A DNA stretch of 64,000 bases, from the NCBI RefSeq assembly GCF_905147045.1, contig NC_065898.1, forward strand, positions 3,596,001 through 3,660,000, given 5' to 3'. The translations under genes and the position numbers were made by a program. The notes under the pieces are model-generated. The model saw only the letters and a program-made list of their open reading frames with translations, was not told the DNA's origin and made no database searches. Source of the stretch: Nymphalis io (lineage: Eukaryota; Arthropoda; Insecta; Lepidoptera; Nymphalidae). This document shows, one piece after another, positions 49,515 through 61,298 of the stretch. How positions within the stretch are numbered: the first letter of the stretch is position 1; each line of letters starts with the position of its first letter.

Positions 49515-49600
49515 AAAACCGGAACAAAAGGATGCGAAGTTTTGCTGTTTGGCGGTGGAATAACTAATAAGTGGTACCCACCTAGACTATTCTATTATTT
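49515..49600 (+). repeat. Dispersed repeat family 2, right-end fragment
   Basis: AAACCGGAACAAAAGGATGC, TTTTGCTGTTTGGCGGTGGA and AATAAGTGGTACCCACCTAG match the right end of the copy at 54418-54715. Confidence 0.55.
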
Positions 49601-50199
49601 TATTGTACGTGCTGAAGACCGATGGTAGCGGTCTACGGTCTATTCCAATTGAAGAAGGAGTAAATATAAACAAATTATAGATTTATATATTCTATGCGAT
49701 TTGCTACAGTTATGTACTAAAACAGTTCTTAATTAATATATTCTTTATAATACAATACTATTTATATCATATCTTTTAACTACCTATATATCCACTTAAA
49801 ATTTATTTCCAAAGTTTTCATAACAACTTCGCATTAAAGACGTCATTATTTTATGATCCATAACGAATATCAAAGATAAAATCAAGATTCAAAAATTGAA
49901 AACTTCTTTAGGCACGTTCCGCTTGTTTATCGTAGATATAGTGACTTTAGTATATATCATAATTTAATTTTATACATATATTATACAGTGGTCTTCAAAT
50001 TATATATTTTTAAGTTTACCTAATAATACTTAAAATGCCCAATTTCAGATATACTTATGCAATTCATTAAAAAAGAAACATACCTCTTCCATAACTGGAC
50101 TATTTATCATATTATATCATATATAAATACGCTTATTCATAATTCATTCTTATTTTAAAAATTCTTGCATTTATATATTCCAGTTTGGTAGGGACGTGG

Positions 50200-50265
50200 A
50201 ACCAATTACAAGCACATGGGATATGATATCTTAGATCCCATGGGTGTTGGCGACCTTATATATGA
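50200..50265 (-). repeat. Dispersed repeat family 2, short inverted fragment
   Basis: CCAATTACAAGCACATGGGA then TATCTTAGATCCCATGGGTG, a diverged version of the ATTACAGGCACAAGGGACAT block. Confidence 0.45.
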
Positions 50266-50514
50266 ATGTTATTGTTGTTGTTTTAGGCTTTTACGGTCAT
50301 ATTATATAATAAGTAAATGATATTCAGGATGATGATGAGTTCAGGTGCAAGATAAACGGATCTTCTGATTATCCGAGGATAGGATAGTGCCCACTTTCAG
50401 GCTCCTTAAGATGCTGCTGATATTTTATCGGCAGAAAACGCCATGACATCCATCTTTACATGTTTTCTTATGTTTTTCTTGTTCTTCTGTCTTCGCCTCA
50501 CCGACATGCTAATG

Positions 50515-50793
50515 TTTTTATAATAATAATATAATATCCTGGGACATTTTTCACACACGGACATCTGATCCCAAATTAAGCTTATACAAAGCTTGTGCTA
50601 TGGAAACCAGACAACTGATATACTACATATACTACTTTTCTTTTATAAATACATACTCATATAGATAATTACACCCAGACTCAGGACAAACAGACATGTT
50701 CATGGACACAAATGTCTGTCCTGGGTGGGAATCGAACCCACAACCTTCGGCGTAAAAGGCAAGTATCTACCAACTACGCCAACCAGCTCGTCA
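50515..50793 (-). repeat. tRNA-derived SINE (family 2)
   Basis: On the minus strand the head reads GGCGTAGTTGGTAGATACTT (box A-like) and GTGGGTTCGATTCCCACCCA (box B-like), a recognisable tRNA-like half. The body ends at the left in an ATAATA simple-repeat tail. The sister copy is at 57440-57726. Unrelated in body to family 1. Confidence 0.85.
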
Positions 50794-52018
50794 AGTTTAT
50801 GTTAATATAATGAAGACATTGAAAGTGCAAATAATTTAAATATTGTGGAAATTAATGAGGATAATAATGATTGAAATTTATGTAAATACTAACAGTAAAT
50901 ATTAATATTATTATTATTAATATTTTGTACTGAGTTTGCAACATACATATATTGCTGCATAAAAAGCTATATAATAAAAAGGGATAGAATTATTACCTGG
51001 AGTACCAATAGATGTGGAAAGTGAACAAATATATTTAACAGTTTTAAGTTTTTAATTGGCAGTCCCAGGCAGTCAGCCTGTTGTTTTTATTTCTCTTTAC
51101 TCTTCTTGCGGTTGTAATGAACTATAGACAAATTGTATTATGGCGAGTACGTTAACACCAGTATCTAATAAAGAATTACTATTTGTAAGTACTATCAAGT
51201 AAATTCAATCAATTTGATGCTAACACTATCTTAGCATTCTCTTACTTGTGTTTGTTTTACAAAATCTATTAAAATGAAATAATAATGTGTATTTAATTTA
51301 ACTTATTACAATACTAGCGTAAAATTCATACAAAGTTACCCTTCCCATTTACCAAGGGGAAAGTTAAATTAACCCCTTAAAGTTGTATTTGGAAATTTTA
51401 ACTTTAAGGAGGGACCCCTTTCACAGGGAGTGCTTACTTTGTAAAATAAACTAATGGTTCAAATTTCAGCATTCTAGACTCAATAGTTGGGGCTGTGTGT
51501 TGGGCTGTGTGTGTATAGATGCATACAGACAGCCAAAACACATGAAAAATAAATTGAGCGAAAAAATAACATTTTTACGTTTCTTAGAAGTATGAAGGTG
51601 CAAGTAATTTCTTACACTGGTATTGTTTACTTTATGTTAAATAACCGGTTAATACAGAGCAATATGTTTTTTACATAATTTGTAACGCAATAATTAAGCA
51701 TCTTGGCTGATTAAGTCATGGCCATTACCACTTCCATTAATAAAAAAACGGTTTATCTTTATTTTAATATTATTATATTATTTTATTATAGCGTGAACGA
51801 TTAATCGATTTGTATAGGTATAGTTAAATAATTAAGTTATTTAATACATAGCTTATTGATTCGCATTTGTTATTTATTATCAGAATGTTTTATTAAATTC
51901 TTCAAAATTGCTTGTAATTACATATAATGCTATAACAAATACTTGCACGCAAACGAGATAACTGACAGAGATAGTCTATTTAGATTATTCTTGAGTCCAT
52001 GACATATTAATAAAGTTA

Positions 52019-52200
52019 AACAGCCTTCGAATTGCCCACTGCTGGGCTAAGGCTCCACCTCGTTGGTTTGTAGTTGCAGCTTGCAGCTGTTGGTGTAGCC
52101 TATTCCACCAATATAAATACCAATATAATATTTTTTCCACGAGATGAATTATAAATACAAATTAAGGCCGGGTTTGAACTCGCAATCGTTGTCGGTTAGG
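52019..52200 (-). repeat. tRNA-derived SINE (family 1), fragmented
   Basis: The 3' block (CAGCCTTCGAATTGCCCACT, CTGGGCTAAGGCTCC) and head-side blocks (ACGAGATGAATTATAAATAC, GCCGGGTTTGAACTCGCAAT) remain, with a central deletion. Confidence 0.65.
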
Positions 52201-52494
52201 ATTCGTATACTAAGGTCAGGAATGTTTTGTTACAGCGCACTTTTACTGATTCTTATTTACAAGTTTTAAATCTAAAATTATCTGTTAGTGTGAGGGGTCA
52301 AAAATTTTAACTATTTTAATATATGTTATACAAGATATCTTAATATTTCTACAATATTGTACTAAATTTTGTTCCAAGTTTTATTAAAAGATTGTAAGTA
52401 AAAACATTTGCTTAACAATTAAATTAAATAATAAAATAAAACTTAAAGTCCAATTACGAATCACAGCACAGGATACAAGTAGCATAATTTAATC

Positions 52495-52665
52495 TGATAC
52501 TTGCAGGTTTCTTCAAGATGTTTTCCTTGGCCCAACGACTGAGATGTATTATAAACATGAATTATACAACTTTTATTGGTTAATCAGTTGAATGGTGCTT
52601 GCTCGAGATCAAACTCACAATCTTTGGTTTAGATTCACGAGTTCTAGCCATTGGGCCAACTCGGA
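52495..52665 (-). repeat. tRNA-derived SINE (family 1), head half
   Basis: TTGCAGGTTTCTTCAAGATG through GTGCTTGCTCGAGATCAAAC to AGCCATTGGGCCAACTCGG. The 3' half is absent. It lies about 300 bp from another inverted fragment of the same family. Confidence 0.65.
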
Positions 52666-52782
52666 ATTATATCATACAGGTAAGCAAATTTAAATAATTT
52701 AATTAAAATCATGCTTCAATTTTTTTATTATGCTTTTTAGATATTTCTAAAGGTTTGATAATGCGAACTTATTATAATAATC

Positions 52783-52925
52783 AGGTCCTTAGTTATGAAA
52801 TTGCCGATTTTTAATACTGGCTGATGTTAAGCTCGATTATCTTTCATTTGACTTAGAATTCCAAATTAAATTATTTTTATAACATAGCTACGAAAATTTT
52901 GAACTTAAGGTTCTACTAAAGACCT
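52783..52925. mobile_element. Mariner-related MITE (143 bp)
   Basis: AGGTCCTTAGTTATGAAATT at the left end matches the left end of the mariner at 33729 (AGGTCCTTACATATGAAATT). The right end TACTAAAGACCT is its inverted partner with a few mismatches. No coding capacity. Confidence 0.65.
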
Positions 52926-53287
52926 AATAATTGCAAAATCAAGGATTACAGAATAACATTGAATCGAAGTATGACATTTCATTTTTTTCAGATTCAAAGA
53001 TTTAATCTTTTTTAAATCTCACGGAGTTCCTAATCATTTTGATAAAATAATATTGTTCGTGTTTTAATTATTATAAGATAATAAGCACAGATAACAAATA
53101 TGCTTAACATGTGTATTTGTGATTAAGTAGCTTAAGTCGCTTGGAACAATGTTCCGAGTTTAGTGTTTCAAGAACGTGTTTCAAATATAATTAATGAGAT
53201 TGTCAATGGCTTAAGTAATTGATATATATATATTTAAACTTTGTATTGACTTTAAGTGAAATAATCTTCATAGCATAATATTTTTGT

Positions 53288-53362
53288 TTGAAAATAATGA
53301 ATGTATTGTATTTAGCATTAGATTTGCTATTTGAAAATAATGAATATATTGTATTTAACATT
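53288..53362 (+). repeat. Imperfect direct duplication of about 33 bp
   Basis: TTTGAAAATAATGAATGTAT with TGTATTTAGCATT recurs about 42 bp later as TTTGAAAATAATGAATATAT with TGTATTTAACATT. Likely a local slippage duplication. Confidence 0.7.
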
Positions 53363-53545
53363 TGGGGTTTAATTACAATCATACATTTTTATTATTTTGC
53401 CCGATGTTGCAACTAAGCTGCGTCTGTTGTGGTCTCGAGCCTGACTGTATATTATATATAAAATAACTAGCGACCCCAGGAGGCCTATTTGTCAGTCCGC
53501 TAATTTATTTGAAATAAAATTTATAAGTAACGTGCGCTAAAAAAA

Positions 53546-53858
53546 GCCGAGATGGCCTAGTGGTTAGAACGCGTGAATCTTAACCTATGATCGTGAGTTC
53601 AAACCGGGCAAGTACCACTGTATTTTCATGTGTTTAATTTGTGTTTATAATTCATCTCGTACTTGACGGTGAAGGAAAACATCGTGAGGAAACTTGCATG
53701 TATCTAATTTCATTGATACTCTGCCACATGTGTATTCTTCCAACCCGCATTGGAGCAGCGTGGTGGAATAAGCTCCAAACCTTCTCCTCAAAAAGGAGAG
53801 AAGGCCTTAGCACAGCAGTAAGATATTAACAAGCTGTTACTGTACTGTACTGTAAAAT
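53546..53858 (+). repeat. tRNA-derived SINE (family 1), full length
   Basis: Complete head (GCCGAGATGGCCTAGTGGTT, then GAGTTCAAACCGGGCAAG), body (GACGGTGAAGGAAAACATCG, CATTGGAGCAGCGTGGTGGA, AAGCTCCAAACCTTCTCCTC) and a CTGTACTGTACTGT tail. The reference copy for the family in this window. Confidence 0.92.
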
Positions 53859-54417
53859 TTACATACATATGTATATCTAAGATTACTAGAAGTAAATTTC
53901 ACACTATAATAACATTACTCTGCTCGATTACGAGCACAGATGTGGGCTTCCCTACGATGTTTTCCGTCACCACTGAGTATAAGCTGAATTGTAAATATAA
54001 ATCAAGCAGTTTATAACTGACTAATACTTGTCATGATTTTAACTTGTGACATTATTTGAAAAACCATTTGTTATATTCTTTGGATCATCGCGGTTCTCAT
54101 AGGATAGTTAATTATTGAAATTTATATAATTTGATAATTAAATGACTTTTAGATAGTTATATAACGTCTACGTTTTTGTACACAGTAATTATTCCTCAAC
54201 ATATTCATTTGTATTATTGTTACGTACCGTTTAAAAACGATTTTCGATTTTTTACAGTAATTTGCATTGTTTAATATCTGTTATAATCGACAGTATGAAA
54301 TTCATTGTTTAGAGGAAAGAAATGCGTATAATATTTTTATTGCTAATTAGCCATTTAAAAGAATAATATAGAATTATATTAGCGATATTAAGACGAGATT
54401 ACAATTTACCTGTTTTT

Positions 54418-54715
54418 TTTTTATAGAATATGACGGCGGACGAGCATATGGGCCACCTGCTGGTAAGTGGTCACCAAACGCACTTAGACATTGGCATTGG
54501 AAGAAATGTCAACCATCTCTTACATATCCAATGCGCCACCAGCCTTGGGAACTAAGATTTTATGACCCTCGTGCCTGTAATTACACTGGCTCACTCACCC
54601 TTCAAACCGGAACACAAAAATAACAAGTACTGCTGTTTTGCGGTAGAATATCTAATGAGTGGGTGGTAACTACCCAGACGAGCTTGCACAAAGCCCTACC
54701 ACCAGTGTATATTAT
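54418..54715 (+). repeat. Dispersed repeat family 2, longest copy
   Basis: Blocks in order: GACGGCGGACGAGCATATGG, GCCACCTGCTGGTAAGTGGT, TAGACATTGGCATTGGAAGA, CAACCATCTCTTACATATCC, CGCCACCAGCCTTGGGAACT, GACCCTCGTGCCTGTAATTA, CACTGGCTCACTCACCCTTC, CTGCTGTTTTGCGGTAGAAT, GTGGGTGGTAACTACCCAGA. No ORF, no tRNA head and no terminal inverted repeats were seen. Copies or fragments recur at least eight more times. Confidence 0.8.
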
Positions 54716-55147
54716 ATATTTATATTTTGTTTGTAACGAAAATTGTACATCTAAAAACGTTATTTACAGTACCATAAGTCACTATAATTGAGTTGAAAAA
54801 TAAACTTGCTTAAAACCCACCGATCAGCTGGAGGCAATTCTTTCTTCTTTCTAAATCGATATTAATGATTAAAAAATATAAAAGTGAAAACTTTTAGCTT
54901 TGGATTAATTTACATAGAATATTTTGCACTCTTGAAGTTTCTAATCACGCTTAGAGAAGTTTCACTTAAAAAATGTGGACATATTTTTTGAGTTCTACTT
55001 TGTTCGTTTTATACGTATAAATAACAATCATTTTTAGATAATCACTTGTTCGATATAAAATATCGAGTCGACGAGAGATTAATTTCTGGACTAGCACCAG
55101 TAAATAATCAAGTGTTTTAAATTAAAGTAACAATCTATACAAATTTC

Positions 55148-55379
55148 ACGTGCTGAGCTAATGCCTCGTCTCTGAGGAGAAGGTTAGGAGCTAATACCAT
55201 CACGCTGAGCCATTGCGGATTCATGGATACACATGTGTAAGATTTACATCTAAAACATGCAGGCTACCTCACGATATTTTCCTTCAGCACATGAAATTGA
55301 AGTGGTAATAGCCCGGGCTTGAAGCTGCAATCTTCGGTTCAGATTTAAATGTTCTAGTGTTTGGACCTTCTCGGCTCAG
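55148..55379 (-). repeat. tRNA-derived SINE (family 1), diverged, inverted
   Basis: GTGCTGAGCTAATGCCTCGT through AGGCTACCTCACGATATTTT to GACCTTCTCGGCTC. It directly precedes an opposite-orientation fragment at 55380-55545. Confidence 0.6.
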
Positions 55380-55545
55380 TGTTTTATTTGTGTTTATGTT
55401 GTGCGCGGTGGTAAGGTAAATAAAGTAATCGTGAGGAAGCCTAGTCGTTTTGGATGAAACTTAGCCCTAAGTTTATCAACTAAACCGTAGCTCAGCAACG
55501 CGATGGAATAAGTTCCAAGCCGTCTTCACAAAAAAAAACCTTTAT
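55380..55545 (+). repeat. tRNA-derived SINE (family 1), body fragment
   Basis: TTTTATTTGTGTTTATGTTG, then AATCGTGAGGAAGCCTAG, then CAGCAACGCGATGGAATAAG and TTCCAAGCCGTCTTCAC. It lacks the tRNA-like head. With the preceding inverted copy it forms a head-to-head pair. Confidence 0.5.
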
Positions 55546-56582
55546 CCACGGGATTTCTTTAAATAATAAATATATATTTCCGTCTTATAAGCAATTTAAT
55601 ATAGAAGAATGCAGTAATACTGAGACGATTGACAAAGTTCTAAGGTTCATAAATTATTATCAATCTCATGGGAATAGTTTCTTTTACATTAGTTAGAAAG
55701 TGCAGTGCTTTAATGACTTATAATTAATTTAGCACTCGTTCAGAAATATGAAGGTTTATTAAAAAAGTATATTGAATTGTTTCATAATGATATAATTGTT
55801 CTCCTTTGGTACTCTAAGCAAACGCATTTAAAAAAAAAACAGGCCAGACGACTCGGAATGTTCTTTAATATAGACTCGTCTGAGGAAATGAGGATAGACG
55901 GTGACTTCCAGTAAAGTTGAAGTTTAAATGCCTTTAGAATCTTTACGAGTTAAGGAAATAGGAATCGAGTTCAGTTTAATTTTGTTATTTAATAAATTTA
56001 TAGACGATTTATTTATTCAATTTAGTTCACTGGCGATTGTTCCTTTTTGGATTTTTAATCGAAATTACTACTTGAAGTACTCAACTATCCTTGCTTCGAT
56101 TCGGATACGATTCGGTTAACATCAATGAGATTTATACATTGGGACAACTCGATATTATATACATATATATGTATATACAAATATATACGTTGGTGTATAT
56201 TTTCATGATTAATATCGACTCCGTTGGGCCGATCACCAAAAACTTTACACATGTATGTATTCGTTTATAAAGAAGGTTGTAAAGGAAGGTATATTACCCA
56301 CTTTCTAGTTACGCGCAACCAGATGGCGTTGCAGTACAGCTACTTCCATATCGCTCAACTGATCGCTATGACAATTAGTATGTACATGTTACCGGTTAAT
56401 TGTAAGGGCCGTTAAATTATAATAAATCTTAATTAATTTTTAATACCTTACAAATATCTGTGTGTCTATATCATTTTGTTTCATTACAATGAACTTGAAT
56501 GTATTATAATTAAAAATATATATATTTATGCTTATCCCACTGAAATACTGTTTTTTTATTTAGTTCGTTTCAGTTACATTCA

Positions 56583-56872
56583 GTCCGTAACAGCCTGTAA
56601 ATGTCCTACTGCTGGGCTAAAGGCTTCCTCTCCCTTTTTTGAGGAGAAGGCTAGGCTCCAATGCGGGTTGGTGGAATACACATGTGGCAGAATTTCAGTG
56701 AAATTCGACACATGCAGGTTTCCTCACGATGTTTTCTTTAACCGTATAGCACGGGATGAATTATAAGCACAAATTAAGCACATGAAAATTCAGTGGTGCT
56801 TGTCCGGGTTTGGATCCACGGTCATCAATTAAGATTCACGTGTTCTTACCACTGGGTCATTTCGGCTTCAGT
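56583..56872 (-). repeat. tRNA-derived SINE (family 1), nearly full length, inverted
   Basis: GTAACAGCCTGTAAATGTCC, GGGCTAAAGGCTTCCTCTCC, GGTTGGTGGAATACACATGT, GACACATGCAGGTTTCCTCA, GGTGCTTGTCCGGGTTTGG and CACTGGGTCATTTCGGCTTC. A short internal deletion removes the GGTTTGGAGCTTATTCCACC block. Confidence 0.88.
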
Positions 56873-57439
56873 TACATTATAAGAACATTAAACTAATCTA
56901 AAAGAAGGAAAGAAAGAAAACTTTCATCGGGTTTTGCTAGTAACATACATATAAAAAAAATTATTATGAGTAAATAATTATAGTTAGATAACAACTTCGA
57001 GAACCGATACTTTTTAAGATAAATGCACGACATATATAACGCTTTCTGGGACAATTAACAACAATTAGGTTGCTATTGTTTCTAGTGTGCTGTCCTTGAT
57101 ACTGTTATTCTTCGTTCGTTTTCAGCCAGGGTCGTTACAGTACTTTTAATGGTTTTGACAGTTCTCAACGGAGTAACAAAAGCGGTACCTGTACTGATAG
57201 ATTAAGACTAATGTCCGTTGAGAGAATGCGCTGCTGACAGATCCGTGAGCGAATTTTTAGTTACTTTGAAGCGGCGAGAATTTAAGACAATTATGGTTGA
57301 TTGAATGAATTATCAATAATTTTTTTTTTATTTTGCACTAAATTCGCTTTTTGAAATAAATAATAAAACTATTTTTTTTTAAGTCTATTCATTCCAAGTT
57401 TATGTCTATATTTTTTTTACTGTGTAATGATCAACTGAC

Positions 57440-57726
57440 AGATAATAATAATAATATCCTGGGATATTTTTCACACACGGTCATCTGATCCCAAATTAAG
57501 CTTGTACAAAGCTTGTGCTATGGAAACCAGGCAACTGAAATACTACATATACTACGTTTCTTTTGTAAATACATACTTATATAGATAATTACACCCAGAC
57601 TCAAGACAAACAGACATTTCATGCACACAAATGTCTGTCCTGGGTGGGAATCGAACCCACAACCTTCGGCGTGAAAGGCAAGTTAGATACTTGCCTTTCA
57701 CGCCGAACCACGCCAACCGGCTCGTC
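57440..57726 (-). repeat. tRNA-derived SINE (family 2) with inverted duplication in its head
   Basis: Same body as 50515-50793 (TATCCTGGGATATTTTTCAC to ATGTCTGTCCTGGGTGGG). The tRNA-like head carries a perfect 19-bp inverted repeat with a 5-bp spacer: arms 57665-57683 and 57689-57707 around TTCGGCGTGAAAGGCAAGT. The sister copy has only one arm, so the second arm arose in this copy. Confidence 0.9.
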
Positions 57727-57954
57727 AAAAGATGTTTCAGTGACCAGATCTTGGAAAGAAAGTATTATATGGGGTATGTTTGCATTATTTATAGTTATTC
57801 CTGTAAGGATTACAAATACTAGTCAGTACTTAATTACTTAACAATATAAGATTATATGTATATATACTATAACTAGAAGTTGGTATATCTGTTTGAGATT
57901 AATAGATTTCAACAACGTTTTTCCAATTACCCTGTAATTCAATACAACTTGGTA

Positions 57955-58045
57955 AAGGAGCAGTTTACGTAGGTTTCACGTGGCATTGGGGCTTTGGAGT
58001 TTGGTTTGCGTCGGTACCACCCACTTATCGGTTTTACCGCTCAGC
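57955..58045 (-). repeat. Dispersed repeat family 2, right-end fragment, inverted
   Basis: GCGTCGGTACCACCCACTTA, then CGGTTTTACCGCTCAGCATC, the reverse of the GCGGTAGAAT...GTGGGTGGTAAC end of family 2. Confidence 0.45.
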
Positions 58046-59261
58046 ATCCAATTATGTTTAGTATTTCTGTGATTTACATTAAAGAAGTATATTTTTATGA
58101 TTATTAAAACATATATCACTTCTTATATAATAATATATCAATATAATAAGATTGGATTTGAGTTGGTGAACCTTAAGTAACATTTGAAAATATGTTATTC
58201 TAGCTACTTAATATTAATGCCAAATGCGGTCTCGCTTGTGATTAAAGTACCATTTTAACTTTTACATAAATTGTTATGTATTTTTGTATATAAATTTGCA
58301 TCGATGTGAGCAATGTTAGTGTCTTTTTAAATATATATAAAAACAATTTAGTGTGTGTTAGTTAATCGCAAGATACATAACATAATAGATTATGTGGTTT
58401 CATTTAGTTTGTAAAAAAATAGATTGGTTGCGCATTAATATTGTAAGAAATCTATGAACGTAGGACCACTTTACACTTTCTGGAATATTTGTGTTAAAGT
58501 ATTAATCATCATCATTAAAAATATTCTGACAATATATTGGTAATATTTATTCTGGGAAGCGAAATGGTTGCCAGGAGGTGACGAAAGTCTATTTAATTAC
58601 AAAACATAATTATTATAGTTACAAAAAAAGTTCTCTGTACTTAAATAAAATAAATATATATTTATTTTATTGTTCTCGTACCGAAACGTCAACGACGTCA
58701 AGATTTTATTGTATTTTTTTAATTAGGTCCATTAACTTTGTGGATGTGCTCAAAGTCTCAAAATCAAAGATGTACACAAAAAAAACACACACAGACCTAT
58801 TTAAAAAATGAAATAACTTTCCTTAAATGTATACTTATGTTTAATAAGGTATAATATCCATTGTTAAAATAGCGTTTAAAGTTCGTTCGTTTAGTTTTAG
58901 CTTAAAATTTACGTTTGAATCTATTTCAGTATGCAGACAATTGGTTTTGGTTTTACGTAGAATTCTCTGATAGACTTTGTCATATAGCATGGCGGTAATA
59001 CGAATGAAACTGGTTTTCCATTAGCGTTAAATAATTTTGATGGATAGGCTTTTGCTTTTCGTTTCGTTAAAATTATTATATTTTTAGAATCTCTTGTATA
59101 TAAATGACTTATTATATAATTTGGTTTTAATAAAGCGATCTTGTACATTTTTTTATTACAAAGTTAAATTGAACTTTGTACAAGTCCGTCTGGATAGTAC
59201 CACCTTCACGTCATATATTTCATCAACAAAACGCAATACTCATACATCAAGACAAGAGACA

Positions 59262-59385
59262 TCTTCGTTTCCAAGGTGGGCCGCGCATTGGCGATGCAAG
59301 GAATGGTAATTTTATAACATCGCCAGTGTCTATTGGCGGTGGTGACTACTAACCATCATGGCCCATTTGCCAATTTGTCTACCTA
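59262..59385 (-). repeat. Dispersed repeat family 2, inverted fragment
   Basis: CGTTTCCAAGGTGGGCCGCG, GCATTGGCGATGCAAGGAAT, CGCCAGTGTCTATTGGCGGT, GGTGACTACTAACCATCATG, GCCCATTTGCC. Matches the central part of family 2. Confidence 0.65.
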
Positions 59386-61298
59386 TTACCATAAAATAAA
59401 ATTTAAAAAGAGTCATTTGTAGATTACGTGACAACAGATCGCTTCCAAGCGGTTTCAAATAAATGATATAATTATATTAATAGTGAATACCAATAATTAA
59501 TGGAAAGAATATATAATCAGTGTTTTTGTATTCGGCTGGTTTTTAAGTTCTTAAGTGGGTATATCTTAGAATGAGTGGTAGATTATTGAATAGGTGGTAT
59601 TTTTTTGACCATTAAGAAGAAAGTTTAATGGTTTTTTGCAGCAATTGAATAAGTAAATTTTTTCAAACTCGAAAATAAGCTATTTTTGTATTTCTCTTTT
59701 TTTATCATTATTAATTTGATATTTAATAAAGAAGAACGAAATTTCTTTTAACTAATTAACCCTTAAACATATGTAGCTAAAGACGTAAAAAGTTATATTG
59801 CGTATTAATTTTATTTATATATATGGTTTTGTAATATTTGATCACAAAAGTTAAAAAAACATATTTTGTTATAAAACTCTTAGTGTGCAGTGCAATCACA
59901 ATAAGGTAAGATTTTTTTTTCATTTACTGTTACAAAGGATCGAAAGAAGTCTCGAGAATTTTTAACTCAAAACGAAAAATTGAAAGGGTAAGATCCCATT
60001 ATGCACCGAGGAATACAACCGAGTCTACAATTAAATGAATATAAGACATATGATTCATACAATAAAGACTATTATCGTCTAAATGAAAGGAAAAAGAACT
60101 GATTTCTACCTACTTTACTATCTTATTGAATTATTTACGCTAAAATTATTGGAAAAAACAAATTAGTGCATACTATGTAATATATAACATTATATTATAA
60201 TATTCGTATATTAAAATTATAATATTGTATCCTTCACTTTATAATCTACACAAACTTTTTATACATTTTTAAAAGATTTTAATTTTAATCTATTAGCCTT
60301 ATCTATTTGAATTGTGCCAAGATCTTCCACAATACTTGTATATTTATTATTTATATAATAGTGGTACCTATTAGTAAAACTATTAAAGTGAAAAAAAAAT
60401 CAATACTTATATTCCTGATAATGTTGTACTTGTTACAAATAAACTAAATTAGATTCAAGAGCGAGATACTAACAAAAAAAAAAGTTGTGTTTAAATAAGA
60501 TACATTACAAATGGAATTAACGATGAATATAATTATTAAAAAAATATTATAAAATTTTTTATTTTTTCAAGAGAGATAAAACTATATTTATTTCCATCAT
60601 ATACAACCTCTTTGCACTGCAACACATTTTTTATATACTTTTTTACATGTTTTTACAAGTTACAGTAACTTTCGATTACAATAGCGTCATTAAAGCTTCT
60701 TACAACTGATTTCAATTAATTTTGGAAATATCTTTACATTCAATATATACTCGTAAAAAATAATTGGTTACTAACAACTTACAACGCGTATATATGTATA
60801 GACTTTATCATTATTTAATCAGCTAAATAATAATAAATTTATTGTATCCCAGCCTTTTTTGCGTGATAATTCGAGATGATAAACATATAATTTTTATGAA
60901 CACAGGTACAAAACGTGATTATTAGATCGCGAGCACGTGCTCACATAACCTTGTGAAAAAAATGTATAAAAATAATATTATCGTATTCTAATAAAATATT
61001 TATGATTATCGCAATTATATAAAAAAAATTGTTTAAAAAAAATTGACAAAAACGTAAACAAGTGTTACTGTTATTTTATATTAATATTATACGCATAAAT
61101 CAACAAAACATTGAGCAGTATTTTAAACGAAATTTACGTAAAAAATACTTAATGATATTTTCATGTTTCTATTGCAATTATAAACGCTCCAAACGTTGAA
61201 AAATATATAAAATATCATTAATTATTTTTGCTAACTTGCAATTCAACGTCAAACGACACGAGAATGGTTGACACGGATATGAAACACAGTGTACTCAC

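Larger units (their letters stand above)
33395..61298. other. Putative long first intron of the nucleotidase locus
   Basis: About 28 kb without a convincing host gene on either strand. Open frames here are short, compositionally AT-driven or transposon-derived. Contents with their own entries: a mariner relic, an RTE-like fragment, two tRNA-headed SINE families and dispersed repeats. Stretches 34930-37260, 40500-44740, 45085-46590, 47840-49510 and 59390-61290 show nothing I can name. If the start exon is elsewhere this is simply intergenic. Confidence 0.4.

Noticed and set aside
53546..53610. Possible tRNA genes at SINE heads (box A-like and box B-like motifs)
   Set aside because: Each is joined to the same SINE body and lacks a paired acceptor stem, so these are retroposon heads, not tRNA genes.
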